Below are positions 17,626 through 27,434 of a DNA stretch of 64,000 nt, piece by piece. The notes below the pieces were generated by a model. It did not search any database. It was given only the letters and a program-made list of their open reading frames with translations, and was not told the origin of the DNA. The translations under genes were made by a program, and so were the position numbers. The DNA comes from Streptomyces sp. NBC_01116. Lineage in GTDB: Bacteria > Actinomycetota > Actinomycetes > Streptomycetales > Streptomycetaceae. Within the stretch, counting starts at the first letter, position 1. Each line of letters starts with the position of its first letter. Location of the stretch: assembly GCF_041435495.1 (NCBI RefSeq), contig NZ_CP108644.1:2604001-2668000 (forward strand), in the 5' to 3' direction.

Positions 17626-20247
17626 TCAGCTCTGCGGGAGGGCCGCCAGCTGGGCGCCGATCCGCTCGATGTCGGCCTCGGCCTTGGAGAGCCGGCCGCG
17701 GATCTTGTCGACCACGTTGTCCGGGGCCTTGGCCAGGAAGGCCTCGTTGCCGAGCTTCCCGGTGGCCTGGGCCTTCTCCTTCTGCGCGGCCTCCAGGTCC
17801 TTCGTGAGGCGCTTGCGCTCGGCCGGGACGTCGATGGTGCCGGACAGGTCCAGCGCGACGGTGGCCCCGGCGACCGGGAGCGACGCGGTGGCCTGGAAGC
17901 CGTCCCCGGCGGGCTGGAGCCGCAGGAGCTGGCGGATGGCCGCCTCGTGCGGGGCGAGCTCCGTGCCGGTCAGGGTCAGCTCGGCCGGGACCTTCTGGCC
18001 GGGCTGGAGGCCCTGGTCGTTGCGGAAGCGGCGGACCTCGGTGACGACCTGCTGGACCAGCTCGATCTCCTTCTCGGCCGCCTCGTCGCGGAAGCCGGAG
18101 TCGCCCGGCCACTCGGCGATGACGATCGACTCGCGCCCGGTGAGCGCGGTCCACAGCGCCTCCGTGACGAACGGGACGATCGGGTGCAGCAGCCGCAGCA
18201 TCACGTCCAGGACCTCGCCGAGGACCCGGCCCGAGACCTCGGCCGGGCGGCCGCCCGCGAAGAACGTGGTCTTGGACAGCTCGACGTACCAGTCGAAGAC
18301 CTCGTCCCACGCGAAGTGGCGCAGCGACTCACTGATCCTGGCGAACTGGAAGTCGTCGTAGAACGCGTCGACGTCGGCGACCGTCTTGTTCAGACGGGAC
18401 AGGATCCAGCGGTCGGTGACGGACATCTCCTCGACCGGGGGCAGCTCGCCCTCGATCGTGGCGCCGTTCATCAGCGCGAAGCGGGTGGCGTTCCAGATCT
18501 TGTTGGAGAACTTCGCCGAGCCCTGGACCCACTCCTCGCCGATCGGCACGTCGGTGCCGGGGTTGGCGCCGCGCGCGAGGGTGAAGCGCAGGGCGTCGGA
18601 GCCGTACTTGTCCATCCAGTCCAGCGGGTTGACGACGTTGCCGAAGGACTTCGACATCTTCTTGCCGTGCTCGTCGCGGACCATGCCGTGCAGGACGATG
18701 GTGGAGAACGGCGGGACGCCGTCGTTGACGTACAGGCCGAACATCATCATCCGGGCGACCCAGAAGAAGAGGATGTCGTAGCCGGTGACCAGGACGGAGT
18801 TCGGATAGAACTTCGCGAGGCTGTCGGTCCGTTCGGGCCAGCCGAGGGTGGAGAACGGCCACAGGCCGGAGGAGAACCAGGTGTCGAGGACATCGCTGTC
18901 CTGGGTCCAGCCCTCGCCGGTGGGCGCCGCCTCGTCGGGTCCGACGCAGACGACCTCGCCGTTCGGGCCGTACCAGACGGGGATGCGGTGGCCCCACCAG
19001 AGCTGGCGCGAGATCGTCCAGTCGTGGAGGTTGTCGACCCAGTCGAAGTAGCGCTTCTCCATCTCCTGCGGGTGGATCTTGACGCTGCCGTCGCGGACCG
19101 CGTCGCCGGCGGCCTTGGCGAGCGGGGCGACCTTGACCCACCACTGGAGGGAGAGGCGCGGCTCGATGGTGGTCTTGCAGCGCGAGCAGTGCCCGACGGA
19201 GTGGACGTAGGGCCGCTTCTCGGCGACGATCCGGCCCTCGGCGCGCAGGGCGGCGACGATGGCGGAGCGGGCCTCCAGCCGGTCCAGGCCCTGGAAGGGG
19301 CCGGGGACGGTGATGACGGCGCGCTCGTCCAGGACCGTGAGGAACGGCAGGTCGTGGCGCTTGCCGATCTCGAAGTCGTTCGGGTCGTGGGCGGGCGTCA
19401 CCTTGACCGCGCCGGTGCCGAACTCCGGGTCGACGTGGTGGTCGGCGACGACGGGGATGGTGCGGTCGGTCAGCGGCAGCTTGATCTGCTTGCCGACCAG
19501 GTGCTTGTAGCGCTCGTCGTCGGGGTGGACGGCGACGGCGGTGTCACCGAGCATCGTCTCGGCGCGGGTGGTGGCGACGACGATGGTCTCGTCGCCGTCC
19601 CCGTACGTCATGGAGACGAGCTCGCCGTCGTCCTCCTGGTACTCGACCTCGATGTCGGAGATCGCGGTGAGACAGCGGGGGCACCAGTTGATGATGCGCT
19701 CGGCGCGGTAGATGAGCCCGTCGTCGTACATCTGCTTGAAGACGGTCTGGACGGCCTTGGACAGGCCCTCGTCCATGGTGAAGCGCTCACGGGACCAGGC
19801 GACGCCCTCGCCGAGGCGGCGCATCTGGCCGGAGATCTGGCCGCCGGACTCGTCCTTCCACTGCCAGACGCGCTCGACGAAGGCCTCCCGGCCCAGGTCG
19901 TGGCGGGACTTGCCCTCCTTGCCGAGCTCGCGCTCGACGACGTTCTGGGTGGCGATGCCGGCGTGGTCCATGCCCGGCTGGTAGAGCGCCTCGTAGCCCT
20001 GCATCCGCTTCCGGCGGACGAGGGCGTCGATCAGGGTGTGCTCGAAGGCGTGACCCAGGTGAAGGGATCCGGTGACGTTCGGCGGCGGGATGACGATGCT
20101 GTACGGCGGCTTGTCGCTGTGCTCGTCGGCTTCGAAGTACCCGCGCTCCACCCAGCGCTCGTACAACTTCCCCTCTACATCGGCCGGCGCGTACTGGGTC
20201 GGCAGTTCGGGGTTGCTGGCGCTTGGCTGCTGAGTGTTCTCGGTCAC
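17626..20247 (-). CDS. valS: Valyl-tRNA synthetase
   Basis: Class I aminoacyl-tRNA synthetase that charges tRNA-Val, with an editing (CP1) domain for misactivated threonine. 873 residues: signature HLGH in [12 protein letters not shown] (about 63-66), editing domain in the middle, KMSKS (near 529), anticodon-binding helices, and a C-terminal coiled coil ([20 protein letters not shown]) typical of ValS. Start chosen as GTG 20247 (VTENTQQP), matching the usual length; an in-frame GTG at 20280 would add 11 residues. No T-box-like leader is visible. It is divergent from the Pro-rich membrane protein gene. Confidence 0.95.
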   Translation of the reverse strand: MTENTQQPSASNPELPTQYAPADVEGKLYERWVERGYFEADEHSDKPPYSIVIPPPNVTGSLHLGHAFEHTLIDALVRRKRMQGYEALYQPGMDHAGIATQNVVERELGKEGKSRHDLGREAFVERVWQWKDESGGQISGQMRRLGEGVAWSRERFTMDEGLSKAVQTVFKQMYDDGLIYRAERIINWCPRCLTAISDIEVEYQEDDGELVSMTYGDGDETIVVATTRAETMLGDTAVAVHPDDERYKHLVGKQIKLPLTDRTIPVVADHHVDPEFGTGAVKVTPAHDPNDFEIGKRHDLPFLTVLDERAVITVPGPFQGLDRLEARSAIVAALRAEGRIVAEKRPYVHSVGHCSRCKTTIEPRLSLQWWVKVAPLAKAAGDAVRDGSVKIHPQEMEKRYFDWVDNLHDWTISRQLWWGHRIPVWYGPNGEVVCVGPDEAAPTGEGWTQDSDVLDTWFSSGLWPFSTLGWPERTDSLAKFYPNSVLVTGYDILFFWVARMMMFGLYVNDGVPPFSTIVLHGMVRDEHGKKMSKSFGNVVNPLDWMDKYGSDALRFTLARGANPGTDVPIGEEWVQGSAKFSNKIWNATRFALMNGATIEGELPPVEEMSVTDRWILSRLNKTVADVDAFYDDFQFARISESLRHFAWDEVFDWYVELSKTTFFAGGRPAEVSGRVLGEVLDVMLRLLHPIVPFVTEALWTALTGRESIVIAEWPGDSGFRDEAAEKEIELVQQVVTEVRRFRNDQGLQPGQKVPAELTLTGTELAPHEAAIRQLLRLQPAGDGFQATASLPVAGATVALDLSGTIDVPAERKRLTKDLEAAQKEKAQATGKLGNEAFLAKAPDNVVDKIRGRLSKAEADIERIGAQLAALPQS

Positions 20248-20362
20248 GGGAGACAGTTTAGGGCCGTCACAGGTCTGCACTGAAACGGGTTGGTTCAGTA
20301 ACGGTGTCCGACCCGATCCCCCATGTCAGGGCTGCTTCGGTCAGGATGTTCGCAACGCATAA

Positions 20363-20522
20363 GGACCGACCGGCACCTGAAGGGCGGGAGAAGGAGCGGG
20401 GCTGGGTGCGTGCAGCTGCACGGCGGAGGATTGAGCCAACGCGGAGCGTTGGTGATGGACGACAACGCCGCAGATGCGCGTGCCCGGCCCCGCGACGCCG
20501 CCCTTCGGGTGCCGGCCGGTCC
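20363..20522 (+). promoter_or_regulatory. Candidate structured leader RNA (160-nt nested hairpin)
   Basis: An outer 25-bp helix (20363-20387 with 20498-20522) and an inner 18-bp helix (20396-20413 with 20476-20493) are separated by an asymmetric internal loop (8 and 4 nt). They enclose a 62-nt region with a third 5-bp stem (20421-20425/20466-20470) and a perfect hairpin CCAACGC-gga-GCGTTGG (20436-20452). The outer arms have one A-C mismatch. All other departures from symmetry (one outer, four inner) are G-U pairs in the plus-strand RNA. The Shine-Dalgarno GGAGGGG of the next gene begins 10 nt after the helix. I could not match it to a riboswitch class I know; a palindromic mobile element remains an alternative. 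Confidence 0.6.
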
Positions 20523-20546
20523 GAGAATTCTGGAGGGGACACCGCA

Positions 20547-21551
20547 ATGAGCTACAACCAGCCGGGCCCGTACGGCGGGCAGCCGCCGCAGGGCCAGCCC
20601 GGACCGTACGGGCAGCAGCCGGGCCCGTACGGAGCCCCGCCGCCCCAGGGCCCCCCGCAGGGCCAGCCCGGCTACGGCTACCCGCAGCAGGCCCCGCAGG
20701 GCGTCCCCCCGCAGCAGCCGAACCCGTACGCGCAGCCGCAGCAGCCGCAGCAGGGTTACGGCTACCCGCAGGCCCAGCAGCCCGGCCCCTACGGCCAGCA
20801 GCCGCCCACGCCTCCGTACGGCGGGCAGCCCCCGTACGGCTCCCAGCCGCCGCAGCCGAAGAAGAAGACCGGCCTGATCGTGGGCGTGGCCGTGGTGGCC
20901 CTGGCGGTCATCGCGGGCGGGGTGTACTTCCTGACCTCCGGCGGCGGCAGCGGTGACGTGGCGGACTCCACGAAGGGGTACAAGCTGACGCCGGCGGCTT
21001 CGGTGGACGACTACAAGCAGGACACGAAGGAGAAGGCGCCGGCCGGCCCGCTGATGGGCAAGGAGAAGGCCGAGATGGAGGCCATCGGGGTCAAGAACCC
21101 CAACCAGGCCGGTGCCCAGTACCAGAGCGGCGACGTCGAGAAGAACCCGCTCACCGCGAAGATGCTCATGCTCATGGGCCTCTGGGGAGAGGTCGAGGAC
21201 CCCGATGCCGTGATCGACAGCTTCTTCCTGAACGCCGAGAAGGAAGTGATGGCGGACGAGGGTTTCGAGGGCGAGCTGGTCGGCAGCCCGAAGAATGTCA
21301 CCCCGGACGGCTTCGAGGGCGCGCTGATGAAGTGCCAGGACATGAAGATCGTCAATGACAAGGCCGACGGCACGGTCCAGAACGGCCCCAAGGACATGAC
21401 CATGCCGATCTGCGTCTGGGCCGACTACAGCACCGTCAGCGCGGTGATCGGTGTCGACATCGGCGGGGCCATGACCAACAAGTCGATGTCCCAGGACGAG
21501 GTGGCCGCACTCGCCGCCAAGCTCTACAACACCTCCCGCACCAAGATCTGA
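20547..21551 (+). CDS. Pro/Gly/Gln-rich single-pass membrane protein, unknown function
   Basis: Unrecognised protein of 334 residues in three parts. First is a cytoplasmic N-terminal ~105 residues of QPGPYG / PQGQPGYG repeats. Then come KKK plus one membrane helix (GLIVGVAVVALAVIAGGVYF). The rest is an extracellular domain of ~205 residues with two Cys (MKCQDMK and PICVWADYS) likely to form a disulfide. This architecture is common among Streptomyces envelope proteins of unknown role. ATG 20547 has a strong GGAGGGG 8 nt upstream. The leader contains the 160-nt structured element, so its expression may be controlled after transcription starts. Confidence 0.85.
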   Translation: MSYNQPGPYGGQPPQGQPGPYGQQPGPYGAPPPQGPPQGQPGYGYPQQAPQGVPPQQPNPYAQPQQPQQGYGYPQAQQPGPYGQQPPTPPYGGQPPYGSQPPQPKKKTGLIVGVAVVALAVIAGGVYFLTSGGGSGDVADSTKGYKLTPAASVDDYKQDTKEKAPAGPLMGKEKAEMEAIGVKNPNQAGAQYQSGDVEKNPLTAKMLMLMGLWGEVEDPDAVIDSFFLNAEKEVMADEGFEGELVGSPKNVTPDGFEGALMKCQDMKIVNDKADGTVQNGPKDMTMPICVWADYSTVSAVIGVDIGGAMTNKSMSQDEVAALAAKLYNTSRTKI

Positions 21552-21574
21552 CCCGATCCGATCTGACCGCTCAA

Positions 21575-21621
21575 CGCCGAAGGGGCGCCCGCCGGTTCAT
21601 CCGGTGGGCGCCCCTTCGGCG
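21575..21621. terminator. Bidirectional terminator between Pro-rich gene and clpX
   Basis: 16-bp perfect inverted repeat (21575-21590 and 21606-21621: CGCCGAAGGGGCGCCC and its complement) with an extra inner stem GCCGG/CCGGT, located between two convergent genes. Confidence 0.85.
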
Positions 21622-21639
21622 TGGCCAAGTCTTCTGCGG

Positions 21640-22938
<1,299 letters not shown>

Positions 22939-23029
22939 GAGGTGAATCCCCTTCGCCTGGGAGACGCCTGGTTCAGCGGCTCCTGGTGCCTCTATCCGAC
23001 GGTACCTTGCCTGGGCCCCCGTTCGGGCC

Positions 23030-23083
23030 CCCCTTGGCACGGTTCACACGGCCGTGACCGTGCAAACGGAATGTGCCAAGGGG
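23030..23083 (-). promoter_or_regulatory. Stem-loop region between clpP2 and clpX
   Basis: Perfect 11-bp arms CCCCTTGGCAC (23030-23040) and GTGCCAAGGGG (23073-23083) enclose a 10-bp palindrome CACGGCCGTG (23047-23056). Immediately downstream of clpP2, it may terminate the clpP transcript, or be part of the clpX promoter region. Confidence 0.5.
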
Positions 23084-23094
23084 AAAGACCGACG

Positions 23095-23868
23095 TCAGAG
23101 CGATGCGCCCGCGGTGGTCTTGCGGGTGGAAACGATCTGGTCGACCAGACCGTACGCCAGGGCGTCCTCGGCCGTGAGGATCTTGTCGCGCTCGATGTCC
23201 TCGCTGATCTTCTCCAGCGGGGTCGTCGAGTGCCGGGCCAGCATCTGCTCCAGCTGCGTGCGCATCCGGAGGATCTCGTTGGCCGCGATCTCCAGGTCGG
23301 AGAGCTGCTCGCGGCCCGTCTGCGAGGACGGCTGGTGGATGAGCACCCGGGCGTGCGGGAGCGCCATGCGCTTGCCCGGGGTGCCCGCGGCGAGCAGGAC
23401 CGCGGCGGCGGAGGCCGCCTGGCCCATGCAGACCGTCTGGATGTCCGGCTTCACGAACTGCATCGTGTCGTAGATCGCGGTGAGCGCGGTGAACGAGCCG
23501 CCGGGGCTGTTGATGTAGATCGAGATGTCGCGGTCGGGGTCCATCGACTCCAGGCACAGCAGCTGCGCCATGACGTCGTTGGCCGAGGCGTCGTCGATCT
23601 GGACGCCCAGGAAGATCACGCGCTCCTCGAAGAGCTTCGCGTACGGGTCGTACTCACGCACACCCTGCGAGGTGCGCTCCACGAAGCGCGGGACGACGTA
23701 GCGGTTGTCCACCTGCGGGCCGGTGTAGAGGCCGCTCGCGGAGGCGCCGGAGAAGTTGTTCATGTGGGTGTTCACCATCCTGGTGGCGTTCTGTGGGCTG
23801 GAGGTCTCGGCGTGCGAGAGGCGTACGGAAGGTGGTGCGGCCGGTCCGGTGGGAACCGGATCAGGCAC
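23095..23868 (-). CDS. clpP2: ATP-dependent Clp protease proteolytic subunit ClpP2
   Basis: Serine protease subunit of the actinobacterial ClpP1P2 tetradecamer. In the 257-residue form, the catalytic Ser is S153 ([12 protein letters not shown]) and His is H178 (LIHQPS). The substrate-binding strand [17 protein letters not shown] is present. The N-terminus is a propeptide of uncertain length. The GTG at 23868 overlaps the clpP1 stop by 8 bp, suggesting coupling; ATG 23778 or 23763 ([11 protein letters not shown]) are alternatives. The mature enzyme probably begins near [13 protein letters not shown]. Confidence 0.93.
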   Translation of the reverse strand: MPDPVPTGPAAPPSVRLSHAETSSPQNATRMVNTHMNNFSGASASGLYTGPQVDNRYVVPRFVERTSQGVREYDPYAKLFEERVIFLGVQIDDASANDVMAQLLCLESMDPDRDISIYINSPGGSFTALTAIYDTMQFVKPDIQTVCMGQAASAAAVLLAAGTPGKRMALPHARVLIHQPSSQTGREQLSDLEIAANEILRMRTQLEQMLARHSTTPLEKISEDIERDKILTAEDALAYGLVDQIVSTRKTTAGASL

Positions 23869-24478
23869 CGGTGCCGCCGCCGCCCGGGATGCCCGACGCG
23901 ACCGTGATGATCTCGTCGATGAGGCCGTAGTCCTTGGCCTCCTCCGCCGTGTACCAGCGGTCGCGGTCGCCGTCGCGGATGATCGTCTCGACGGTCTGGC
24001 CGGAGTGACGGGCGGTGATCTCCGCCATCCGCGTCTTGGTGCGGAGCAGGTACTGCGCCTGGATCTTGATGTCCGAGGCCGTGCCGCCGATGCCGGCCGA
24101 ACCCTGGTGCATGAGGATGTCGGTGTTCGGGAGCGCGAAGCGCTTGCCCGCGGCGCCGCCGGTGAGCAGGAACTGGCCCATGGAGGCGGCCATGCCCATG
24201 CCGATGGTGACGACGTCGTTCGGGATGTACTGCATGGTGTCGTAGACGGCCATGCCGGCCGTCACCGAGCCACCGGGGCTGTTGATGTAGAGGTAGATGT
24301 CCTTGTCGGGCTCGGCGGCAAGGAGGAGAAGCTGTGCGGTGATCTTGTTGGCGATGTCATCGTCGACCTGCTGACCGAGGAAGATGATGCGCTCGCCGAG
24401 CAGTCGGCTGTAGACCTGGTCACCGAGGCCTCCACCGAGGGACGGCTCTCCGGCGGCGTAGGGCATCAGATTCGTCAC
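23861..24478 (-). CDS. clpP1: ATP-dependent Clp protease proteolytic subunit ClpP1
   Basis: Serine protease subunit, partner of ClpP2 and of the unfoldases ClpX and ClpC. 205 residues; catalytic Ser99 (GMAASMGQ), His124 (LMHQGSAG) and Asp175 by alignment ([12 protein letters not shown]). Start GTG 24478 has AGGTGG 4 nt upstream. The C-terminus is Gly-rich ([10 protein letters not shown]). A ClgR-like box lies about 140 bp upstream. In Streptomyces the ClpP1 amount affects aerial mycelium formation (family knowledge). Confidence 0.95.
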   Translation of the reverse strand: MTNLMPYAAGEPSLGGGLGDQVYSRLLGERIIFLGQQVDDDIANKITAQLLLLAAEPDKDIYLYINSPGGSVTAGMAVYDTMQYIPNDVVTIGMGMAASMGQFLLTGGAAGKRFALPNTDILMHQGSAGIGGTASDIKIQAQYLLRTKTRMAEITARHSGQTVETIIRDGDRDRWYTAEEAKDYGLIDEIITVASGIPGGGGTGA

Positions 24479-24613
24479 GTATCCACCTGCTCGTCTCTGA
24501 CGGCTCCGGCCGTCTCAGCGTCTTCGTACCGGGCGGGTGAAGTCACTGCCCCACCCTTCCTCTTCATGGACCCTAACGCGCAGGTGGGACAACGCCATCC
24601 CGCTTCCGCAACT

Positions 24614-24630
24614 GTTCGCTGGGAGCGCAA
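24614..24630 (-). promoter_or_regulatory. Candidate ClgR box upstream of clpP1
   Basis: GTTCGC-TGGGA-GCGCAA contains the CGC-N5-GCG core described for the ClgR activator of clp and lon genes in Streptomyces. It lies 136-152 bp before the clpP1 start, between tig and clpP1, a plausible activator position. The match is by motif memory only; the right half lacks the usual AC ending. Confidence 0.5.
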
Positions 24631-24696
24631 GGTCCGCAGTGGGCACAAGGGTTCCGGGGCTCGCACAGCGATACGACGCTCCGCGCCGCGATACGG

Positions 24697-24735
24697 CGAC
24701 GGGCCCCGGACGCGTGGAGCGTCCGGGGCCCGTCG
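24697..24735 (-). terminator. Terminator downstream of tig
   Basis: Perfect 17-bp inverted repeat, CGACGGGCCCCGGACGC (24697-24713) and its complement (24719-24735), with a 5-nt loop, 41 nt after the tig stop. Confidence 0.9.
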
Positions 24736-24776
24736 TGCCGGTCGGCGCGAAGGCCGTCCTGGGATCGGGACGAGGC

Positions 24777-26189
24777 TCAGGCCTCGTTCTTCTCCTCGGC
24801 CTTGTCCTCCGCCTTGTCCTCGGTGGCGGCCTCGGTGGGCGCCTCCGTGGTCTCGGCGGTGGCCTCGGCGGCCTCTTCCTCGTCCTCCAGGTCGACGACC
24901 TCACCGTTGGTGTCGACGACCTTGGCGGCCTCGACGACGACGGCGAGCGCCTTGCCGCGGGCGACCTCGCCGACGAGCATCGGCACCTGGCCACCCTCGA
25001 CGACGGCCTGGGCGAACTGGTCGGGGCTCATGCCGGAGGAGGCAGCACGCCGCATGAGGTGCTCGGTGAGCTCCTCCTGGTTGACGTTCAGCTTCTCCTT
25101 GTTGACGAGCTCGTCCAGGATGAACTGGGTCTTGATGCCCTTGATGGCCTGCTCGGAGGTCTCGTTCTCGAACTCCTCCAGGGTCTTGCCCTGGATCTCG
25201 AGGTACTTCTCGAGGTCGAGACCCATCTGACCGAGCTGGTGGTGCTCCAGGTTGTGCTTGCGGGTCTGGACCTCGTCCGCGAGCAGCTTCTCCGGGATCG
25301 GGACCTCGGCGAGCTTCAGCAGCTCCTCCAGGACGCGCTCCTGGGCCTGGGTGGCCTGGTCGTACTGCTTGGTGGTCTCCAGGCGCTTGCGGCTGTCCGC
25401 CTTCAGCTCCTCCAGCGTGTCGAACTCGCTGGCCATCTGGGCGAAGTCGTCGTCCAGCTCGGGGAGCTCACGGGCGGCGACGGCGGTGACCTTGACGGTG
25501 ACCTCCGCGGCCTTGCCCTCGGCGGAGCCGCCCTTCAGCTCGGAGGTGAAGGTGGCCTCGCCACCGGCCTCCAGGCCGGTCACGGCCTCGTCGATGCCGT
25601 CGAGGAGCTCGCCGGAACCGATGGTGTACGAGACACCGTCGGCGACGCCGTCCTCCAGGACCTCGCCGTCGACCTTGGCCTGCAGGTCGATCGTGACGAC
25701 GTCGCCGTCGGCGGCGGCGCGCTCGACCGGGTTGGTGGCGGCGAAGCGCTCGCGGAGCTGCTCCACGGCCTTCTCGACCTCTTCGTCGGTGACCTCGAGG
25801 GCGTCGACGGTGACCTCGATGCCGGAGTAGTCCGGGATCTCGATCTCGGGGCGTACGTCAACCTCGGCGGTGAAGGCCAGCAGCTCGCCGTCCTTCAGCT
25901 CGGTGATGTCGACCTCGGGCTGGCCGAGGACGTTCAGCTCACCCTCGTTGACCGCCTCGGTGTAGAACTTCGGGAGGGCGTCGTTGACGGCCTCCTCCAG
26001 CACCGCACCGCGGCCGAACCGCTGGTCGATGACCCGGGCGGGGATCTTGCCCTTGCGGAAGCCCTTCACCGTGACCTGCTGGTTGATCTTCTTGTACGCC
26101 GCGTCGAGGCTGTCCTTGAGCTCCTCGAAGGGCACCTCGATGCTGAGCCGAACCCGAGTCGGGTTCAGGGTCTCCACGGCGCTCTTCAC
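24777..26189 (-). CDS. tig: Trigger factor
   Basis: Ribosome-associated chaperone and peptidyl-prolyl isomerase that receives nascent chains. 470 residues: ribosome-binding N-terminal domain with signature GFRKGKIP (43-50), FKBP-type PPIase domain in the middle ([16 protein letters not shown]), helical arms at the C-terminus, and a long acidic Ala/Glu/Thr tail ([14 protein letters not shown]). The start GTG 26189 ([10 protein letters not shown]) has AAGGAGA 7-13 nt upstream, so longer in-frame starts are rejected. It is upstream of clpP1-clpP2-clpX, the classical tig-clpP-clpX order, but separated from clpP1 by a terminator. Confidence 0.96.
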   Translation of the reverse strand: MKSAVETLNPTRVRLSIEVPFEELKDSLDAAYKKINQQVTVKGFRKGKIPARVIDQRFGRGAVLEEAVNDALPKFYTEAVNEGELNVLGQPEVDITELKDGELLAFTAEVDVRPEIEIPDYSGIEVTVDALEVTDEEVEKAVEQLRERFAATNPVERAAADGDVVTIDLQAKVDGEVLEDGVADGVSYTIGSGELLDGIDEAVTGLEAGGEATFTSELKGGSAEGKAAEVTVKVTAVAARELPELDDDFAQMASEFDTLEELKADSRKRLETTKQYDQATQAQERVLEELLKLAEVPIPEKLLADEVQTRKHNLEHHQLGQMGLDLEKYLEIQGKTLEEFENETSEQAIKGIKTQFILDELVNKEKLNVNQEELTEHLMRRAASSGMSPDQFAQAVVEGGQVPMLVGEVARGKALAVVVEAAKVVDTNGEVVDLEDEEEAAEATAETTEAPTEAATEDKAEDKAEEKNEA

Positions 26190-26339
26190 GGTTCGGTCTC
26201 CTTGGTGGCTGACTTCTTGGGGTTCTGCTGGGCCGCCGATTGGCGGCTTCGCGGACCGAGCCCGGTACATCAGACACACGGGCACGCATTTTGCATAGTA
26301 ACGGCAAGGGGGATGACTCCCACAATGCGATCTTGCTGG

Positions 26340-26416
26340 TGGTCGGGGTGGCCGGATTCGAACCGACGACCTTCCGCTCCCAAAGCGGACGCGCTACCAA
26401 GCTGCGCCACACCCCG
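26340..26416 (-). tRNA. tRNA-Pro (anticodon TGG)
   Basis: Acceptor CGGGGTG pairs with CACCCCG. D-arm GGCGCAGCTTGGTAGCGC, anticodon stem-loop CCGCTTTGGGAGCGG with UGG at the loop centre, and T-arm GTCGGTTCGAATCCGGC are present. Discriminator A; the CCA end is encoded (26340-26342). Confidence 0.95.
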
Positions 26417-26593
26417 TCGGTGCGACACGTAGGGTACATGCACCGGAGCCATTGATCCGCCGCTTTACGGAGCGGCGTCAGAGGCCCGGTCCGGGTCCGG
26501 ACCGGTGGCCGGCACAACGGGTGTGCGGGCACCGCCGCCGACCCGCTACGATGCTCTTCGTGCCGCGGTCCACGGACCTGCGGTGCGACGCTT

Positions 26594-26667
26594 GCGGGCG
26601 TAGCTCAATGGTAGAGCCCTAGTCTTCCAAACTAGCTACGCGGGTTCGATTCCCGTCGCCCGCTCCA
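26594..26667 (+). tRNA. tRNA-Gly (anticodon TCC)
   Basis: Acceptor GCGGGCG pairs with CGCCCGC. D-arm AGCTCAATGGTAGAGC, anticodon arm CTAGTCTTCCAAACTAG with UCC, and T-arm CGGGTTCGATTCCCG are present. Discriminator U and an encoded CCA (26665-26667). A strong hairpin follows 7 nt later. Confidence 0.95.
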
Positions 26668-26673
26668 CGCAGT

Positions 26674-26714
26674 CGAGGGCCGGGCCGGAGGATGATCCTC
26701 CGGCCCGGCCCTCG
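26674..26714. terminator. Terminator after tRNA-Gly
   Basis: 20-bp inverted repeat (26674-26693 and 26695-26714), effectively a hairpin with a tiny loop around GATGATC. It lies between the plus-strand tRNA and the convergent small membrane protein gene, so it can serve both. Confidence 0.88.
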
Positions 26715-26728
26715 TGCGTCGCGGTGTC

Positions 26729-26923
26729 TCAGAAGCTGATCTGGTTGATGGTGTCGGCTATCGAGTTCATGAACCTGTTGATCGACGGCGCCATGCCGGT
26801 CGAGGCCAGGAAGAAGCCGAAGAGCACCGCGACGAGCGCGGGACCGGGCTTGATGGAGCCACCACGGATCATTACCACCAGGATGACCGCGAACAGCAGC
26901 ACCATAGACAGTGAAATAGCCAC
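26729..26923 (-). CDS. Small two-helix membrane protein, unknown
   Basis: 64-residue protein with two hydrophobic helices, AISLSMVLLFAVILVVMIRG and ALVAVLFGFFLASTGMA, and a short polar C-terminus (SINRFMNSIADTINQISF). No family is recognised with certainty; I recall similar tiny proteins in other streptomycetes. Start GTG. The shared terminator and clean membrane pattern support a real gene, with no hint of function. Confidence 0.7.
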   Translation of the reverse strand: MAISLSMVLLFAVILVVMIRGGSIKPGPALVAVLFGFFLASTGMAPSINRFMNSIADTINQISF

Positions 26924-27433
26924 GTCTGATCACACCCTCGGTCGGTCCGCCTTGCCGGCCCGGAAGCGTGCAACACCGCGCGCCCCGTCACCCCCATCGT
27001 GCCACCAACTCCCCCGTGGTTGCTGCCGGGTGACGGAACGTACTGACGGGATCCCGCCATCCTGCACGGCACGGCGCCGTCACCGCGGGCGGCGCGGAGT
27101 GGCACCCGCCCCGTGCCGCGCCCGGCGCCCGGGCGGCGAACGGGCCCGGGTAACGCCCCCCTCGCGCCCCCTGTGCACCTGCTGTGAAATCCTCGCGGCC
27201 GAATATCGCCGCAGAGATCGTTTCCGCATCCCCACAGTTCATTCACAGGCAATTGACCGCGTGGATGCGACGTCATTCACTTCGCTCAACACGCTGCCGA
27301 TATGCCCTATTTAAGGGGGATCAAGCGTGTCATAGCGGGCGGTGTTCGACGGTTTCACATTCGAATAGAGGGGAACACGCGATATCTCCCCGCTGTTTTA
27401 CGCGAAGCAATCGACCGGTCTAAGGTGCCTTAG
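26924..27433. other. 510-bp intergenic region
   Basis: No convincing gene. The left half is GC-rich. The right part (about 27180-27433) is clearly less GC-rich than the surroundings and probably holds the promoter of the acyltransferase gene: TTGACC at 27254 could be a -35 element, but I see no good -10 partner at standard spacing. It ends with the palindrome at the start codon. Confidence 0.6.
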
Positions 27434-27434
27434 A
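27419..27434 (+). promoter_or_regulatory. Palindrome at the acyltransferase start codon
   Basis: TCTAAGGTGCCTTAGA is a perfect 16-bp palindrome whose last base is the A of the ATG at 27434. It includes the only Shine-Dalgarno-like bases (AAGG). It could be an operator for a dimeric repressor or an RNA hairpin masking initiation. Confidence 0.45.

Noticed and set aside
20410..20421. GTGCAGCTGCAC palindrome as a separate operator
   Set aside because: Its left part is better explained as one strand of the 18-bp inner helix of the larger RNA structure; kept only as an alternative fold.
20363..20522. c-di-AMP (ydaO) riboswitch or T-box in the valS / membrane-protein intergenic region
   Set aside because: No ydaO conserved core segments or T-box TGGN/specifier arrangement could be found; the element is a long helix, and it lies in sense with the membrane-protein gene, not valS.
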